Source of the DNA: Chloroflexota bacterium
Lineage (GTDB): Bacteria > Chloroflexota > Anaerolineae > Aggregatilineales > J027
DNA: 64,000 nt
NCBI GenBank assembly: GCA_013112715.1
Contig: JABFGB010000011.1
Location: 1 to 64,000 of the forward strand
Direction: 5' to 3'
The notes below the pieces were generated by a model that did no database searches, was not told where the DNA came from, and was given only the letters and a program-made list of their open reading frames with translations. Position numbers and translations under genes: made by a program. This document shows, piece by piece, positions 33,099 to 40,982 of this stretch; positions within the stretch are counted from its first letter, which is position 1, and each line of letters starts with the position of its first letter.

Positions 33099-34448
33099 AT
33101 GGCTAAATTGACGGCCCGCACTCCCAAAGGAATGCGTGATTTTTTGCCCGCTGACATGATCAAGCGGCAGTATGTGTTTGGGGTCATCCGCGAGGTATTT
33201 GAAAGTTTTGGCTTTGAGCCGATTGATACGCCCGTTTTGGAACTGCGTGAAAATCTGATGAGTGGGAATTATGGTGAGGACGCTGAAAAGCTGATTTACT
33301 ATGCCCAACATCCCGGTGCTAAAGAAGAACTCGCCCTACGTTATGACCTGACCGTACCTTTGAGCCGCTTTTTTGCCGCGCACGAGAATGATCTAAGCCT
33401 GCCCTTCCGTCGTTATCATATCGCTCCGGTCTGGCGAGGGGATCGTCCACAGAAAGGGCGATTCCGTGAATTTTATCAATGTGACGCCGATATTGTCGGG
33501 GTGCGTCACATGGGGGCCGACGCCGAAGTGATGAATGTGGTCTATACGGTACTCAAACGCCTCGGCTTTGCGGATTTCACCATTAAATACAACAACCGCA
33601 AACTGCTGTTGGGGATTGGAGCCTATTCAGGTGTTCCGGAAGATCGGCTGCCCTTCCTCTACCGCACGATTGATAAGACCGACAAAATTGGCTTGGAGGG
33701 CGTGGCTGAGGAATTACGCAAAGAGGGGTTGCCGGAAGAAACCGTTCAACGGTTGGTCAATTTACTGGTGGTTGAAGACGGGGATGCCTCTAAGCGGCTA
33801 GCGTTATTGGGACAGTTACGCGAAGAAATGGATGGCATAGACATTGCTCAACAGGGCTTGGAAGAATTGGAGCAGTTGACCCATTCCGCCGACGCGCTTG
33901 GATTGCTGGGTAACACGGCAATGGATTTTACGATGGTACGCGGTCTAGGCTATTATACCGGCCCGATTTTTGAAACCTTTATCACCAAACCGGAAAATCT
34001 GGGGGCGGTGCAGGGGGGTGGCCGCTATGATGAACTGATCGGCATGTTCCGGGGGCAAAGTTTACCGACGACAGGTATCAGCTTTGGCATTGAGCGTATC
34101 CTCGAATTAATGGATAGCCTAAACCTGTACCCAGCTTCCATTGGCTCAACCGTCGTGCAAGCGCTCGTTACGTTGTTTAGCGACGATTTACAAACCGATG
34201 CTCTCAAGTTGGCGATGGAACTACGTGAGGCGGGAATTCGCACCGAGACCCATATGGATGCTCGCAAAGGCATTGGTAAGCAAATTGGTTATGCCGACTC
34301 GAAGGGTATCCCGATTGTGGTCATTGCTGGACAAGATGAATTAAGCGCAGGGCAGGTGCGGCTTAAACGTTTGGCGGATGGATACGAAGAAACCGTTGGG
34401 CGCCAAGAATTGGGGAATGCAGCACGCCGTCTGCTCAATTTGGCCTAA
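33099..34448 (+). CDS. hisS: Histidyl-tRNA synthetase
   Basis: This class II aminoacyl-tRNA synthetase charges tRNA-His. The 449-residue length is typical. Class II motifs are visible: GMRDFLPADM near the N-terminus, LRYDLTVPLSRFFA (motif 1/2 region), RRYHIAPVWRGDRPQKGRFR (motif 2), GRYDELIGMF and SFGIERIL (motif 3). The C-terminal anticodon-binding domain follows after about residue 350. ATG 33099 has GAAGG upstream; the extension to 33069 is rejected. No T-box leader is seen. The next gene starts 48 bases after the stop. Confidence 0.95.
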   Translation: MAKLTARTPKGMRDFLPADMIKRQYVFGVIREVFESFGFEPIDTPVLELRENLMSGNYGEDAEKLIYYAQHPGAKEELALRYDLTVPLSRFFAAHENDLSLPFRRYHIAPVWRGDRPQKGRFREFYQCDADIVGVRHMGADAEVMNVVYTVLKRLGFADFTIKYNNRKLLLGIGAYSGVPEDRLPFLYRTIDKTDKIGLEGVAEELRKEGLPEETVQRLVNLLVVEDGDASKRLALLGQLREEMDGIDIAQQGLEELEQLTHSADALGLLGNTAMDFTMVRGLGYYTGPIFETFITKPENLGAVQGGGRYDELIGMFRGQSLPTTGISFGIERILELMDSLNLYPASIGSTVVQALVTLFSDDLQTDALKLAMELREAGIRTETHMDARKGIGKQIGYADSKGIPIVVIAGQDELSAGQVRLKRLADGYEETVGRQELGNAARRLLNLA

Positions 34449-34496
34449 AATTGACGTAAAATGAGAGACGATGGGGAAAATCATTGGAGGCCGACC

Positions 34497-35828
34497 ATGA
34501 ATGAAGAAATCCTGTCTCTCGACCAATATCTCAACATGTTTCCATGGACAGAAAGTCAAAAAGCCGCTGGGGACATCCTAGAATGGCTATGGCATTATGA
34601 GGTCAAAGCCCCCGTAGACCAGCTTTGGCCTCATTTGTGTGATACCAATCGTTTTAACCGCGACCTCGGTTATGATGGTTTAGAATTTGTTGAGAAGGCG
34701 GGGATTTTATATGGGGCATCCGGCACAGATCGCCTCCGCTGGGAATGGATTGAGTATCCTTGGGACTGGGTCTATGGCCGTTATTCGATTCATCTCCGCA
34801 CCTATACACGTGGCCTGCTGCTCCATAATCGCTCCGGTTACTATCTACAACCACTGAATGAAGGTCAATCTACACGGGTCTATGGCTATATCGGATCGGT
34901 ATTTGATAATCCATTGGGGCGGCGTTATCTCAAAAATTATGAAAGCCGCTTTGAAGCCCGTTTTCAGTCGGTATTTCGCAAAATTGAGCAGCGCTTATTA
35001 GGACAGCCCGAAACCCCGAATGTATATGACATCCGCCTGCTCGAAATGGGTGAAAAGACGCAGCAACAGTTAGAGGTCATGCGCGAAAAATTGGTGCGGC
35101 TTGGGTTTGCCCCAACCTTGATTGACCGCCTAATGCAGTATCTTTTTGAGGCCGATCAGATTGAATTGCAGAGGATTCGCATTAAGCCACTGGCAAAGGC
35201 ATGGGATGTACCCCTAGAAGATTTGCTCAAGCTATGTCTCGGAGCAGTACGGGTGGGCTTGTTCACGATTTCATGGGATGTGATTTGTCCCCATTGTCGC
35301 GGTGTGCGCCTTGAAGTCCCGACGATGGCAGCGATTCCAAATTCGGTGCGCTGCGATGCTTGTGAATTGGATTTTGTGACGACTGGTGACCATGCCGTAG
35401 AAGTGACCTTTCGGATTCGCCCCGAAATCAAAGAAGTGCCTCAAGCGGCGTTTTGTAGTGCCGAACCGAACAAAAAGCGTCATATCAAAATCCAGAAAAA
35501 TCTGCCCCCCTCGGCCCAAAATGAAGCGATTGAAGTGTTTCTGCCCGCCGGGAATTATCGGATGCGTGTGAATGGCTTTAATGACCTAAGCAGTTTTGAA
35601 GTACGCGCCGAGGGGGTCATCAAGGGGGTGGGTGGATCAGAACTCCATTTGGCGACCCGTCAGTCGGGCAAGATTATTTTGAATAACCCCCATGCCCGCC
35701 CGGTGATTTTTGTGTTGGAAGAAGTGCGTTGGCCCGATGATGCCCTGCAACCCACTGAGGTATTAAAACAAACGGGTTTTGAGGATGTTTTGAAAGGCCA
35801 ACTCGAACCCACAATACCCGTCACATAA
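34497..35828 (+). CDS. DUF5939 protein without a cyclase domain
   Basis: The 443-residue protein starts with a SRPBCC-like domain (PVDQLWPHLCDTNRFN, then GSVFDNPLGRRYL). The DUF5939 region follows, with a CxxC zinc-ribbon pair (VICPHCRGV, then RCDACELD) and an all-beta C-terminus. In other bacteria DUF5939 is usually joined to a class III cyclase; here no cyclase domain follows. ATG 34497 is preceded by GGAGG at 34486-34490, so the upstream ATG at 34461 is rejected. It is followed by the infC promoter. It could be a regulator or a binding protein; the function is unknown. Confidence 0.72.
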   Translation: MNEEILSLDQYLNMFPWTESQKAAGDILEWLWHYEVKAPVDQLWPHLCDTNRFNRDLGYDGLEFVEKAGILYGASGTDRLRWEWIEYPWDWVYGRYSIHLRTYTRGLLLHNRSGYYLQPLNEGQSTRVYGYIGSVFDNPLGRRYLKNYESRFEARFQSVFRKIEQRLLGQPETPNVYDIRLLEMGEKTQQQLEVMREKLVRLGFAPTLIDRLMQYLFEADQIELQRIRIKPLAKAWDVPLEDLLKLCLGAVRVGLFTISWDVICPHCRGVRLEVPTMAAIPNSVRCDACELDFVTTGDHAVEVTFRIRPEIKEVPQAAFCSAEPNKKRHIKIQKNLPPSAQNEAIEVFLPAGNYRMRVNGFNDLSSFEVRAEGVIKGVGGSELHLATRQSGKIILNNPHARPVIFVLEEVRWPDDALQPTEVLKQTGFEDVLKGQLEPTIPVT

Positions 35829-35856
35829 AAAGGGCCATTTTGCCGCATGGTTGGCG

Positions 35857-35885
35857 TTGACGTGGCGTGGAGTCAATGCTATACT
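35857..35885 (+). promoter_or_regulatory. Sigma-70 promoter of infC-rpmI-rplT
   Basis: TTGACG (35857-35862) and TATACT (35880-35885) are 17 bases apart, giving a leader of about 50 bases before infC. Confidence 0.8.
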
Positions 35886-35942
35886 GTCGCCACCATCAAT
35901 TATTTTTAACGTCATTATGTTTCAGTTTGAAAGGGTCAGCTT

Positions 35943-36467
35943 ATCAGCGACGATTTTCGTATCAATGAACAAATTCGCGCCCGCGAAGTTCGATTGATTA
36001 CAGACACGAATGAAAATATCGGGGTTGTGTCTCTGCATACGGCGCTGCAAATGGCGCAAGAGCGTGAACTGGATTTGGTAGAAGTTGCCCCCAATGCCAC
36101 TCCGCCAGTGGTGAGAATTATGGATTTTGGCAAGTTTCTCTATCAAAAACAGAAGCGTGAGCGAGCCGCAAAAACACAGCAGAAGACGATTGAAGTCAAA
36201 GAAATTCGGCTGCGCCCCAAGACGGACGAACACCATTTGGGGTTCAAAATCCGTGATGCCCGTCGCTGGTTGCAAGACGGCATGAAGGTTAAAGTGCGTG
36301 TGCGGTTTAAGGGACGTGAAATTGAATATCCCAAAATCGCCCGCGATATGCTTGAAATAATTGTCAATGATTTGCAAGATATTGCGATTATTGAACAAGC
36401 GCCGATGATGGAAGGCCATACAATGTTGATGCTATTGGCCCCCAATCCGGAGAAGATTAAGAAATAA
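35943..36467 (+). CDS. infC: Translation initiation factor IF-3, probable AUC start
   Basis: IF-3 binds the 30S subunit and proofreads the initiator codon-anticodon pair. The conserved N-terminus RINEQIRAREVRLI lies upstream of the first ATG/GTG/TTG in frame (TTG 35994). Between that TTG and the previous in-frame stop at 35928 there is no conventional start codon, so AUC at 35943, seven bases after AAGGG, is the best choice. Rare starts such as AUU are known for infC elsewhere and let IF-3 repress its own translation. The 174 residues then match the family, including EVKEIRLRPKTDEHH in the C-domain. It opens the infC-rpmI-rplT operon. Confidence 0.9.
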   Translation: MSDDFRINEQIRAREVRLITDTNENIGVVSLHTALQMAQERELDLVEVAPNATPPVVRIMDFGKFLYQKQKRERAAKTQQKTIEVKEIRLRPKTDEHHLGFKIRDARRWLQDGMKVKVRVRFKGREIEYPKIARDMLEIIVNDLQDIAIIEQAPMMEGHTMLMLLAPNPEKIKK

Positions 36468-36513
36468 GCGCTGTTTGAGTTTTTGATTGAGGTCAAACCG
36501 AGAAAGTCCAGAT

Positions 36514-36533
36514 GCCGCATACACCCATGCGGC
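36514..36533 (+). promoter_or_regulatory. Hairpin between infC and rpmI
   Basis: GCCGCAT (36514-36520) and ATGCGGC (36527-36533) make a perfect seven-base stem with a six-base loop. No T-run follows. It may be an attenuator, a processing site or a target of ribosomal-protein feedback. Confidence 0.45.
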
Positions 36534-36560
36534 GTTCATTTGTCATAAGGAGTTTTTGAA

Positions 36561-36815
36561 GTGCCGCGTAAATCTACTAAAACTGGCAAGCAGAAGCTAA
36601 AGACGCACAAGTCTACTGCCAAGCGCTTTAAGGTGACTGGTACAGGCAAAATTATGCGTACAAAGGGTGGCAAGAGCCATTTGCGCCGCCGCAAGTCTGC
36701 CCGCGTAAAGGATGACTTCGACAATATGATTGAAGTCACCCATAACAGCGACATCAAGAAGGTGCGTCGTCTGGCTCCCTATCTGCGTAAATATAAAGCC
36801 AACCCCCCGGCCTAA
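36561..36815 (+). CDS. rpmI: Ribosomal protein L35
   Basis: The 84-residue basic protein matches L35: LKTHKSTAKRFKVTGTGKI, then KSHLRRRKSARVK. It is somewhat longer than the usual 64-66 residues, with about nine extra N-terminal residues and a few C-terminal ones. It starts at GTG 36561 after AAGGAG. It is followed 36 bases later by rplT and preceded by infC and a perfect hairpin, the standard gene order of this operon. The product is part of the 50S subunit. Confidence 0.93.
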   Translation: MPRKSTKTGKQKLKTHKSTAKRFKVTGTGKIMRTKGGKSHLRRRKSARVKDDFDNMIEVTHNSDIKKVRRLAPYLRKYKANPPA

Positions 36816-36851
36816 GGCTGTAGGCAAGAAAATCTGAGGAGTAATTAGAGA

Positions 36852-37199
36852 ATGGCTCGTGTAAAAGGTGGTTACGTCACTCGCCGTCGCCACAAGAAAA
36901 TTTTGAAACTGACCAAAGGCCAGTGGGACACCAAACACAAACTGTTCCGCCGTGCCAATGAAGCGATGATGAAAAGCCTGTGGTATTCCTATCGGGATCG
37001 TCGTCAACGCCGCCGTGATCTGCGCCGCCTGTGGATTGCCCGTATCAACGCGGCTGCCCGCATCAATGGCGTAAAATACAGTGTGTTTATTGACGCCCTC
37101 AAGAAGAATAATATCGAACTAGATCGTAAGATTCTGGCGGATATTGCAGTGCGCGACCCCGAGACGTTCAGCAAGCTGGTCAAGTCGGTTAAAGCCTAA
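36852..37199 (+). CDS. rplT: Ribosomal protein L20
   Basis: The 115-residue protein matches L20: [18 protein letters not shown] at the N-terminus, then [18 protein letters not shown] and [15 protein letters not shown]20 binds 23S rRNA early in 50S assembly, and in many bacteria it also represses the infC-rpmI-rplT operon by binding its mRNA. It starts at ATG 36852 and is followed by a strong terminator at 37240-37263. No anomalies are seen. Confidence 0.96.
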   Translation: MARVKGGYVTRRRHKKILKLTKGQWDTKHKLFRRANEAMMKSLWYSYRDRRQRRRDLRRLWIARINAAARINGVKYSVFIDALKKNNIELDRKILADIAVRDPETFSKLVKSVKA

Positions 37200-37239
37200 A
37201 ACGCTTTTAGCCCATATCGCATAAAATAGACCTAACAAT

Positions 37240-37263
37240 AGGTGGAAACTGCTCCACCTTTTT
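37240..37263 (+). terminator. Rho-independent terminator after rplT
   Basis: AGGTGGA (37240-37246) pairs perfectly with TCCACCT (37253-37259) around a six-base loop, followed by TTTTT. It ends the infC-rpmI-rplT transcript. Confidence 0.85.
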
Positions 37264-37304
37264 GTGCTTCTATAGCTAGAACGAAAAGACGGATATTTTT
37301 GCCC

Positions 37305-38078
37305 ATGATTACCTCATCCGACAATGCCCGTATTAAGCAGGTGCGCGGCCTGCTGACCCAAGCCAAACAGCGTCGGCAGGAACAAAAATGTGTGCTAGAA
37401 GGCGTGCGGCTGATTGAGGATGCCCTTCTAGCGGGGGTGCAACTGGATTTTGTGCTCTATCGCCCCGATGCAGCATTAAAAATAGCCCCATCAGCAGACC
37501 TGCTCAATCGTCTGCAATCTCAAAATATCCCCTGCTTGGAAACCGACCCAAGCCTATTCAATAAATTGAGTGATACCCAAAATCCACAGGGGGTATTGGC
37601 GGTTTGCTCATTTCCCGAACTCACTCCGCGTCAACCCTTGAGCCTCGTCCTCATTTTGGATGGTATCGGCGACCCCGGTAATCTTGGCAGTGCCTTCCGC
37701 ACGGCGGGGGCAGTGGGGGTGGATTTGGTGGTGTTATCGCCGGATACGGTTGATCCGTTTAACCCCAAAGTGCTGCGTGGCGGAATGGGGGCGCATTTCC
37801 GACTGCCGATTCAGCAGCAGACGTGGGCCGAAATCGGACAGCTTGGTTTGCCGATTATGATCGCTGACGCCGATGGCGAACGGCATATTTTTGAAGTGGA
37901 TTGGACAAGCCCTGTTGCAGTAGTGGTCGGGAACGAAGCGCACGGCCCCAGTCAACAGGCCCGTGCATTGGCTTCCCAAACAGTGCGAATTCCAATGGTG
38001 TCGGCGGAATCACTCAACGCGGCGATGGCGGCCAGTGTGATTTTGTATGAGATCTTCCGCCAGCGGCATTACGCTTGA
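37305..38078 (+). CDS. SpoU/TrmH-family RNA 2'-O-methyltransferase
   Basis: The 257-residue protein belongs to the SPOUT class. It has an N-terminal RNA-binding region (NARIKQVRGLLTQAKQRRQE, then CVLEGVRLIEDAL), then the SpoU domain with LILDGIGDPGNLGSAFRTA (motif 1), VVVGNEAHGPSQQ (motif 2) and VRIPMVSAESLNAAMAAS (motif 3). It methylates 2'-OH of an rRNA or tRNA nucleotide using SAM; the exact site cannot be read. ATG 37305 is chosen, as the longer frame crosses the terminator. It ends with a ten-base overlap with the convergent membrane gene. Confidence 0.92.
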   Translation: MITSSDNARIKQVRGLLTQAKQRRQEQKCVLEGVRLIEDALLAGVQLDFVLYRPDAALKIAPSADLLNRLQSQNIPCLETDPSLFNKLSDTQNPQGVLAVCSFPELTPRQPLSLVLILDGIGDPGNLGSAFRTAGAVGVDLVVLSPDTVDPFNPKVLRGGMGAHFRLPIQQQTWAEIGQLGLPIMIADADGERHIFEVDWTSPVAVVVGNEAHGPSQQARALASQTVRIPMVSAESLNAAMAASVILYEIFRQRHYA

Positions 38079-39454
38079 TTTTCCCGCTCCAATAATAACT
38101 CCGCGATTAACTCCGCCCCGCGATTTTGCCAGTTATACAGGGTGCGCGGCGGCACATTGATCTGAAACCACTTCAACATGCTGGCAATTGAACCATCCAC
38201 ATCCTCGCCGGGTGGGTGATTTTTATAAGGGCTGATGCCGACCACATAGGGATAGTAGAGCGCATTAAAAAACCGCCATTCATCTGTTGTGCCGAATTTT
38301 TCAGTGGATTGGGGACGCAGGGCTTCAATACATTCGGTCAAGACTTGGCGCAATTCGTGGGCACGGTGGATGGAATTGGCCTCGTGATTGAGGCGCTTGG
38401 TGACAATCTGCATATCGGTGAGGGGGCTGGCGGCAAGACGTGGTAGATTTTGCATATGGCTAAGGGCGCGGCGGGTCAGTCGCACAAAATCGGCGTGGTC
38501 AAGGCTGGCAATCGCAGGAGCGAATTCGGGTCGGCGTACTTCGTTTAGCATCAAGGTACGGAGCGCTTCCCGCGCTTCGGCATCCTTTGAATCCGATTTA
38601 AATAATAGCCAATCCAAAAACCGCTCGATTTGACCTCCCAGCGGAATGCCCAAGCTAATCACGGTGAGTGTGCCCAATAGGGCCAATGCAAGGGCGGGTG
38701 TCCATGTATCGGCACTCAGTAGGGCGACGCCCCAAGGGGTCACGATAATAATCAGGGCCAGCAGCACTTTTAGCAGGGTGAAACTGAGATCACGGCGCAC
38801 CGATTGACCTTCGGAAACGGCATCGTAGACAATCGCGGCGATGCCAAACATGATGACATCCGCCACCACAAAGGCAAACACAAACGCAGGCGAAAACCAC
38901 CCCGGCAGCAGGCAAATCATCCCACCAAGATAGGCCAAACCCGCCAAGCGCAGCGCATTAAAAGGACGGTGGGCACGGTCTGGTTTGGTAGTCGCTTTGA
39001 AATTTTGATGCAGCAACCATGCCGCCACCGCTGTGACGCCGACATTGTAAACGGCATACGTCCAAAAAAGCGGGCCGGGGTCATGGGTCTGGAAATCCAT
39101 CAATTCATTGCCAACCCATCCGCCCAGTACCAGCACCATCGCAATTGGCATGAGCAGCGTCCACCACGCCCGATCAAGCGCCAATTGGTCACCGGGTCGC
39201 AGCAAAATAGCGATGCGTGTCCACAACGCGACAGGCAGTGGATAGGCGACCCATAATAGGCGAGATAGCCATTCGACCTGTGCTCCAAATTCATGCCCCA
39301 AATATAAATCGGCTTGGATCAGGGCATAACTGATAAGCAGCCCTGCCGCCGCCACCGAAATCGGATGGAAGCGCCCTCGACTCAGCAAATAACCCGCCAG
39401 CGTGAGGGTAATGAAATAAGCGGAGAGTTGGAGTATGGAAAGTAGAGTCTGCAT
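38069..39454 (-). CDS. Nine-segment membrane protein with C-terminal HTH-like tail
   Basis: The 461-residue protein has about nine hydrophobic segments in residues 1-280, with no recognised transporter signature. A cytoplasmic domain of about 180 residues follows. Its end reads PPRTLYNWQNRGAELI, which looks like the recognition part of a helix-turn-helix, so it might be a membrane-bound regulator. I do not know a family for it. It is convergent with the TrmH-like gene and follows a 137-residue membrane protein on the same strand, separated by a terminator-like hairpin. It starts at ATG 39454. Confidence 0.6.
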   Translation of the reverse strand: MQTLLSILQLSAYFITLTLAGYLLSRGRFHPISVAAAGLLISYALIQADLYLGHEFGAQVEWLSRLLWVAYPLPVALWTRIAILLRPGDQLALDRAWWTLLMPIAMVLVLGGWVGNELMDFQTHDPGPLFWTYAVYNVGVTAVAAWLLHQNFKATTKPDRAHRPFNALRLAGLAYLGGMICLLPGWFSPAFVFAFVVADVIMFGIAAIVYDAVSEGQSVRRDLSFTLLKVLLALIIIVTPWGVALLSADTWTPALALALLGTLTVISLGIPLGGQIERFLDWLLFKSDSKDAEAREALRTLMLNEVRRPEFAPAIASLDHADFVRLTRRALSHMQNLPRLAASPLTDMQIVTKRLNHEANSIHRAHELRQVLTECIEALRPQSTEKFGTTDEWRFFNALYYPYVVGISPYKNHPPGEDVDGSIASMLKWFQINVPPRTLYNWQNRGAELIAELLLERENQA

Positions 39455-39475
39455 CGTTTCGTCTATCCGAAAAAA

Positions 39476-39497
39476 GGGCGATTATTGAAAACCGCCC
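39476..39497 (-). terminator. Terminator-like hairpin of the 137-aa membrane gene
   Basis: GGGCG (39476-39480) pairs with CGCCC (39493-39497). On the minus strand a run of T follows, so it probably ends the transcript from 39942. It belongs to the GGCG hairpin family. Confidence 0.6.
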
Positions 39498-39528
39498 TCG
39501 TCATCGCCATCCCACGTATTATCGCATA

Positions 39529-39942
39529 TTAGCGATTTTCGCGGAGGGCCAGATGCCAGATGAATGCCAATACCCAGCCGCCAATGCCCATTGCAATTGA
39601 CGTTGCGACGCCGAATGTATTGAATTCCACCGCTAACGGGGCGATCATGAAATCAACTCCCATGAGCAGCATCACAAAGCGGGCAATCTTGAAATTGCGT
39701 GGGGCGATATACCCTTCCCGCGCCACCCACAATTGCCACAGGGCATAGAGACTGAAGATACCCCCTTCGACGCGCAGCATGACATCGGCACTGCTGGACA
39801 TTCCCAGTGCATCCCTCACGTTGCTGGTGGCGAAGATGATGAAGGCCCCCGAAATTAGGGTGAGTGCAGCATCGGCCCGCCACAGCAGTTTGAATAGATT
39901 GAGCGTTCCGGTTTGACGAGTTAAAGTTGCCTGTTGAGCCAT
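39529..39942 (-). CDS. Small four-segment membrane protein (137 aa)
   Basis: The 137-residue protein has four hydrophobic segments (ALTLISGAFIIFATS, then GIFSLYALWQLWVA, ARFVMLLMGVDFMIAPLAVEF and IAMGIGGWVLAFIWHLAL). It has a short polar N-terminus (AQQATLTRQTGTLNLFK). No family is recognised. It starts at ATG 39942 with AGGAGAAT upstream on the minus strand. It ends before a terminator-like hairpin. The gap to the GNAT gene on its other side, about 167 bases, holds only another hairpin. Confidence 0.6.
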   Translation of the reverse strand: MAQQATLTRQTGTLNLFKLLWRADAALTLISGAFIIFATSNVRDALGMSSSADVMLRVEGGIFSLYALWQLWVAREGYIAPRNFKIARFVMLLMGVDFMIAPLAVEFNTFGVATSIAMGIGGWVLAFIWHLALRENR

Positions 39943-40075
39943 CTAAAATTCTCCTGATCCGGCAGATCAAATTGAATTGAACAGATGCCGTCATCATGAC
40001 CCAAAACATGCTGCCAAAACGAGACAAGGCACTGCCATTTACTGCCAAATTTCAAGGTTGGGAGATGCAGGGGAG

Positions 40076-40099
40076 GGGCGATAGGTAGGAAGGTCGCCC
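40076..40099 (-). terminator. Hairpin after the GNAT gene
   Basis: GGGCGA (40076-40081) pairs with TCGCCC (40094-40099). It sits just beyond the stop of the minus-strand GNAT gene at 40110. It belongs to the GGCG hairpin family. Confidence 0.45.
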
Positions 40100-40109
40100 T
40101 ATCTGGTTG

Positions 40110-40967
40110 CTAATTTACAGGGGCGTCGAACCGATATTCGTCTACATCACATATCGGCTCATAGCCAATTTCTTGATAGATATGATTGGAAGTCGGATTG
40201 CTGAGGTCGGTGTAGAGGAAACAGAATTTACGTCCGGTATCCAATTGCAATTGACTGAGAGCGGCGACACAGGCACTAGCATAACCTTTTTTGCGAAATT
40301 CGGGTGGGGTATAGACTGGCCCAATACGAATGCCGTTGGGGGTGGGGCCACCGCGCCCTGCCATCGAAACCACCTCGCCATCATGTTCCCATAAATATAT
40401 TTTGCGAGTCTCGGAGACGAAATAACGATCCACCAGTTGGGGCACATCTGAATTGTCCACGACACCCATTGCTTCTTGGCGGAAGGCGGCGAACCATTGA
40501 ATCAACAGCAGGCGGTCATCGGGGGTGGCAACTCGAAATGTGCCGGGGATACCGATCACCGGGTTGACATGCGAAAGCTGATAGATACGCTCGCGCATGT
40601 TGAGCCGATAAGGTTGGCGGGTCATACCTTGCCATAAATCCGCAAAGGTTTTGCCAATCGGGACCGTCGCAATTACGCCTGTCAGGATACCATAAGCACT
40701 TTGCACATCATTTGCTAAGACGGTGAGAGCATCGAGGTGGGCGACATGCGAAATAATCAGATTGTGCGGCGGGGTACGGATCGCTGCTAGGGTGATGTTC
40801 TCTGCGTCCTCTATCACTGCCAGATAAAATTGAGGGTAAACCTCCGGGTCGTGGATCAAGGTATTGGTAAGACCGAGAATTAAATTGTGCTCGGCTTCCC
40901 GTTCCATCAAAAACGCCTCGGCATACTGCAAAAATTCACGTGGGTCGCTAAAACGCCTCAATTGCAT
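40110..40967 (-). CDS. GNAT-family N-acetyltransferase (285 aa)
   Basis: The C-terminal part has a GNAT domain with the acetyl-CoA loop PPEFRKKGYASACVAAL, and a large N-terminal region precedes it. Length and layout fit the less-studied GNAT group in which the first half is a degenerate second copy. The substrate is unknown. I prefer ATG 40967, behind GGGAGAG, to the ATG at 40982. The gene starts just after the stop of the large secreted protein at 40983, so the two are probably co-transcribed. Confidence 0.82.
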   Translation of the reverse strand: MQLRRFSDPREFLQYAEAFLMEREAEHNLILGLTNTLIHDPEVYPQFYLAVIEDAENITLAAIRTPPHNLIISHVAHLDALTVLANDVQSAYGILTGVIATVPIGKTFADLWQGMTRQPYRLNMRERIYQLSHVNPVIGIPGTFRVATPDDRLLLIQWFAAFRQEAMGVVDNSDVPQLVDRYFVSETRKIYLWEHDGEVVSMAGRGGPTPNGIRIGPVYTPPEFRKKGYASACVAALSQLQLDTGRKFCFLYTDLSNPTSNHIYQEIGYEPICDVDEYRFDAPVN

Positions 40968-40982
40968 CGTCTTCTCTCCCAT

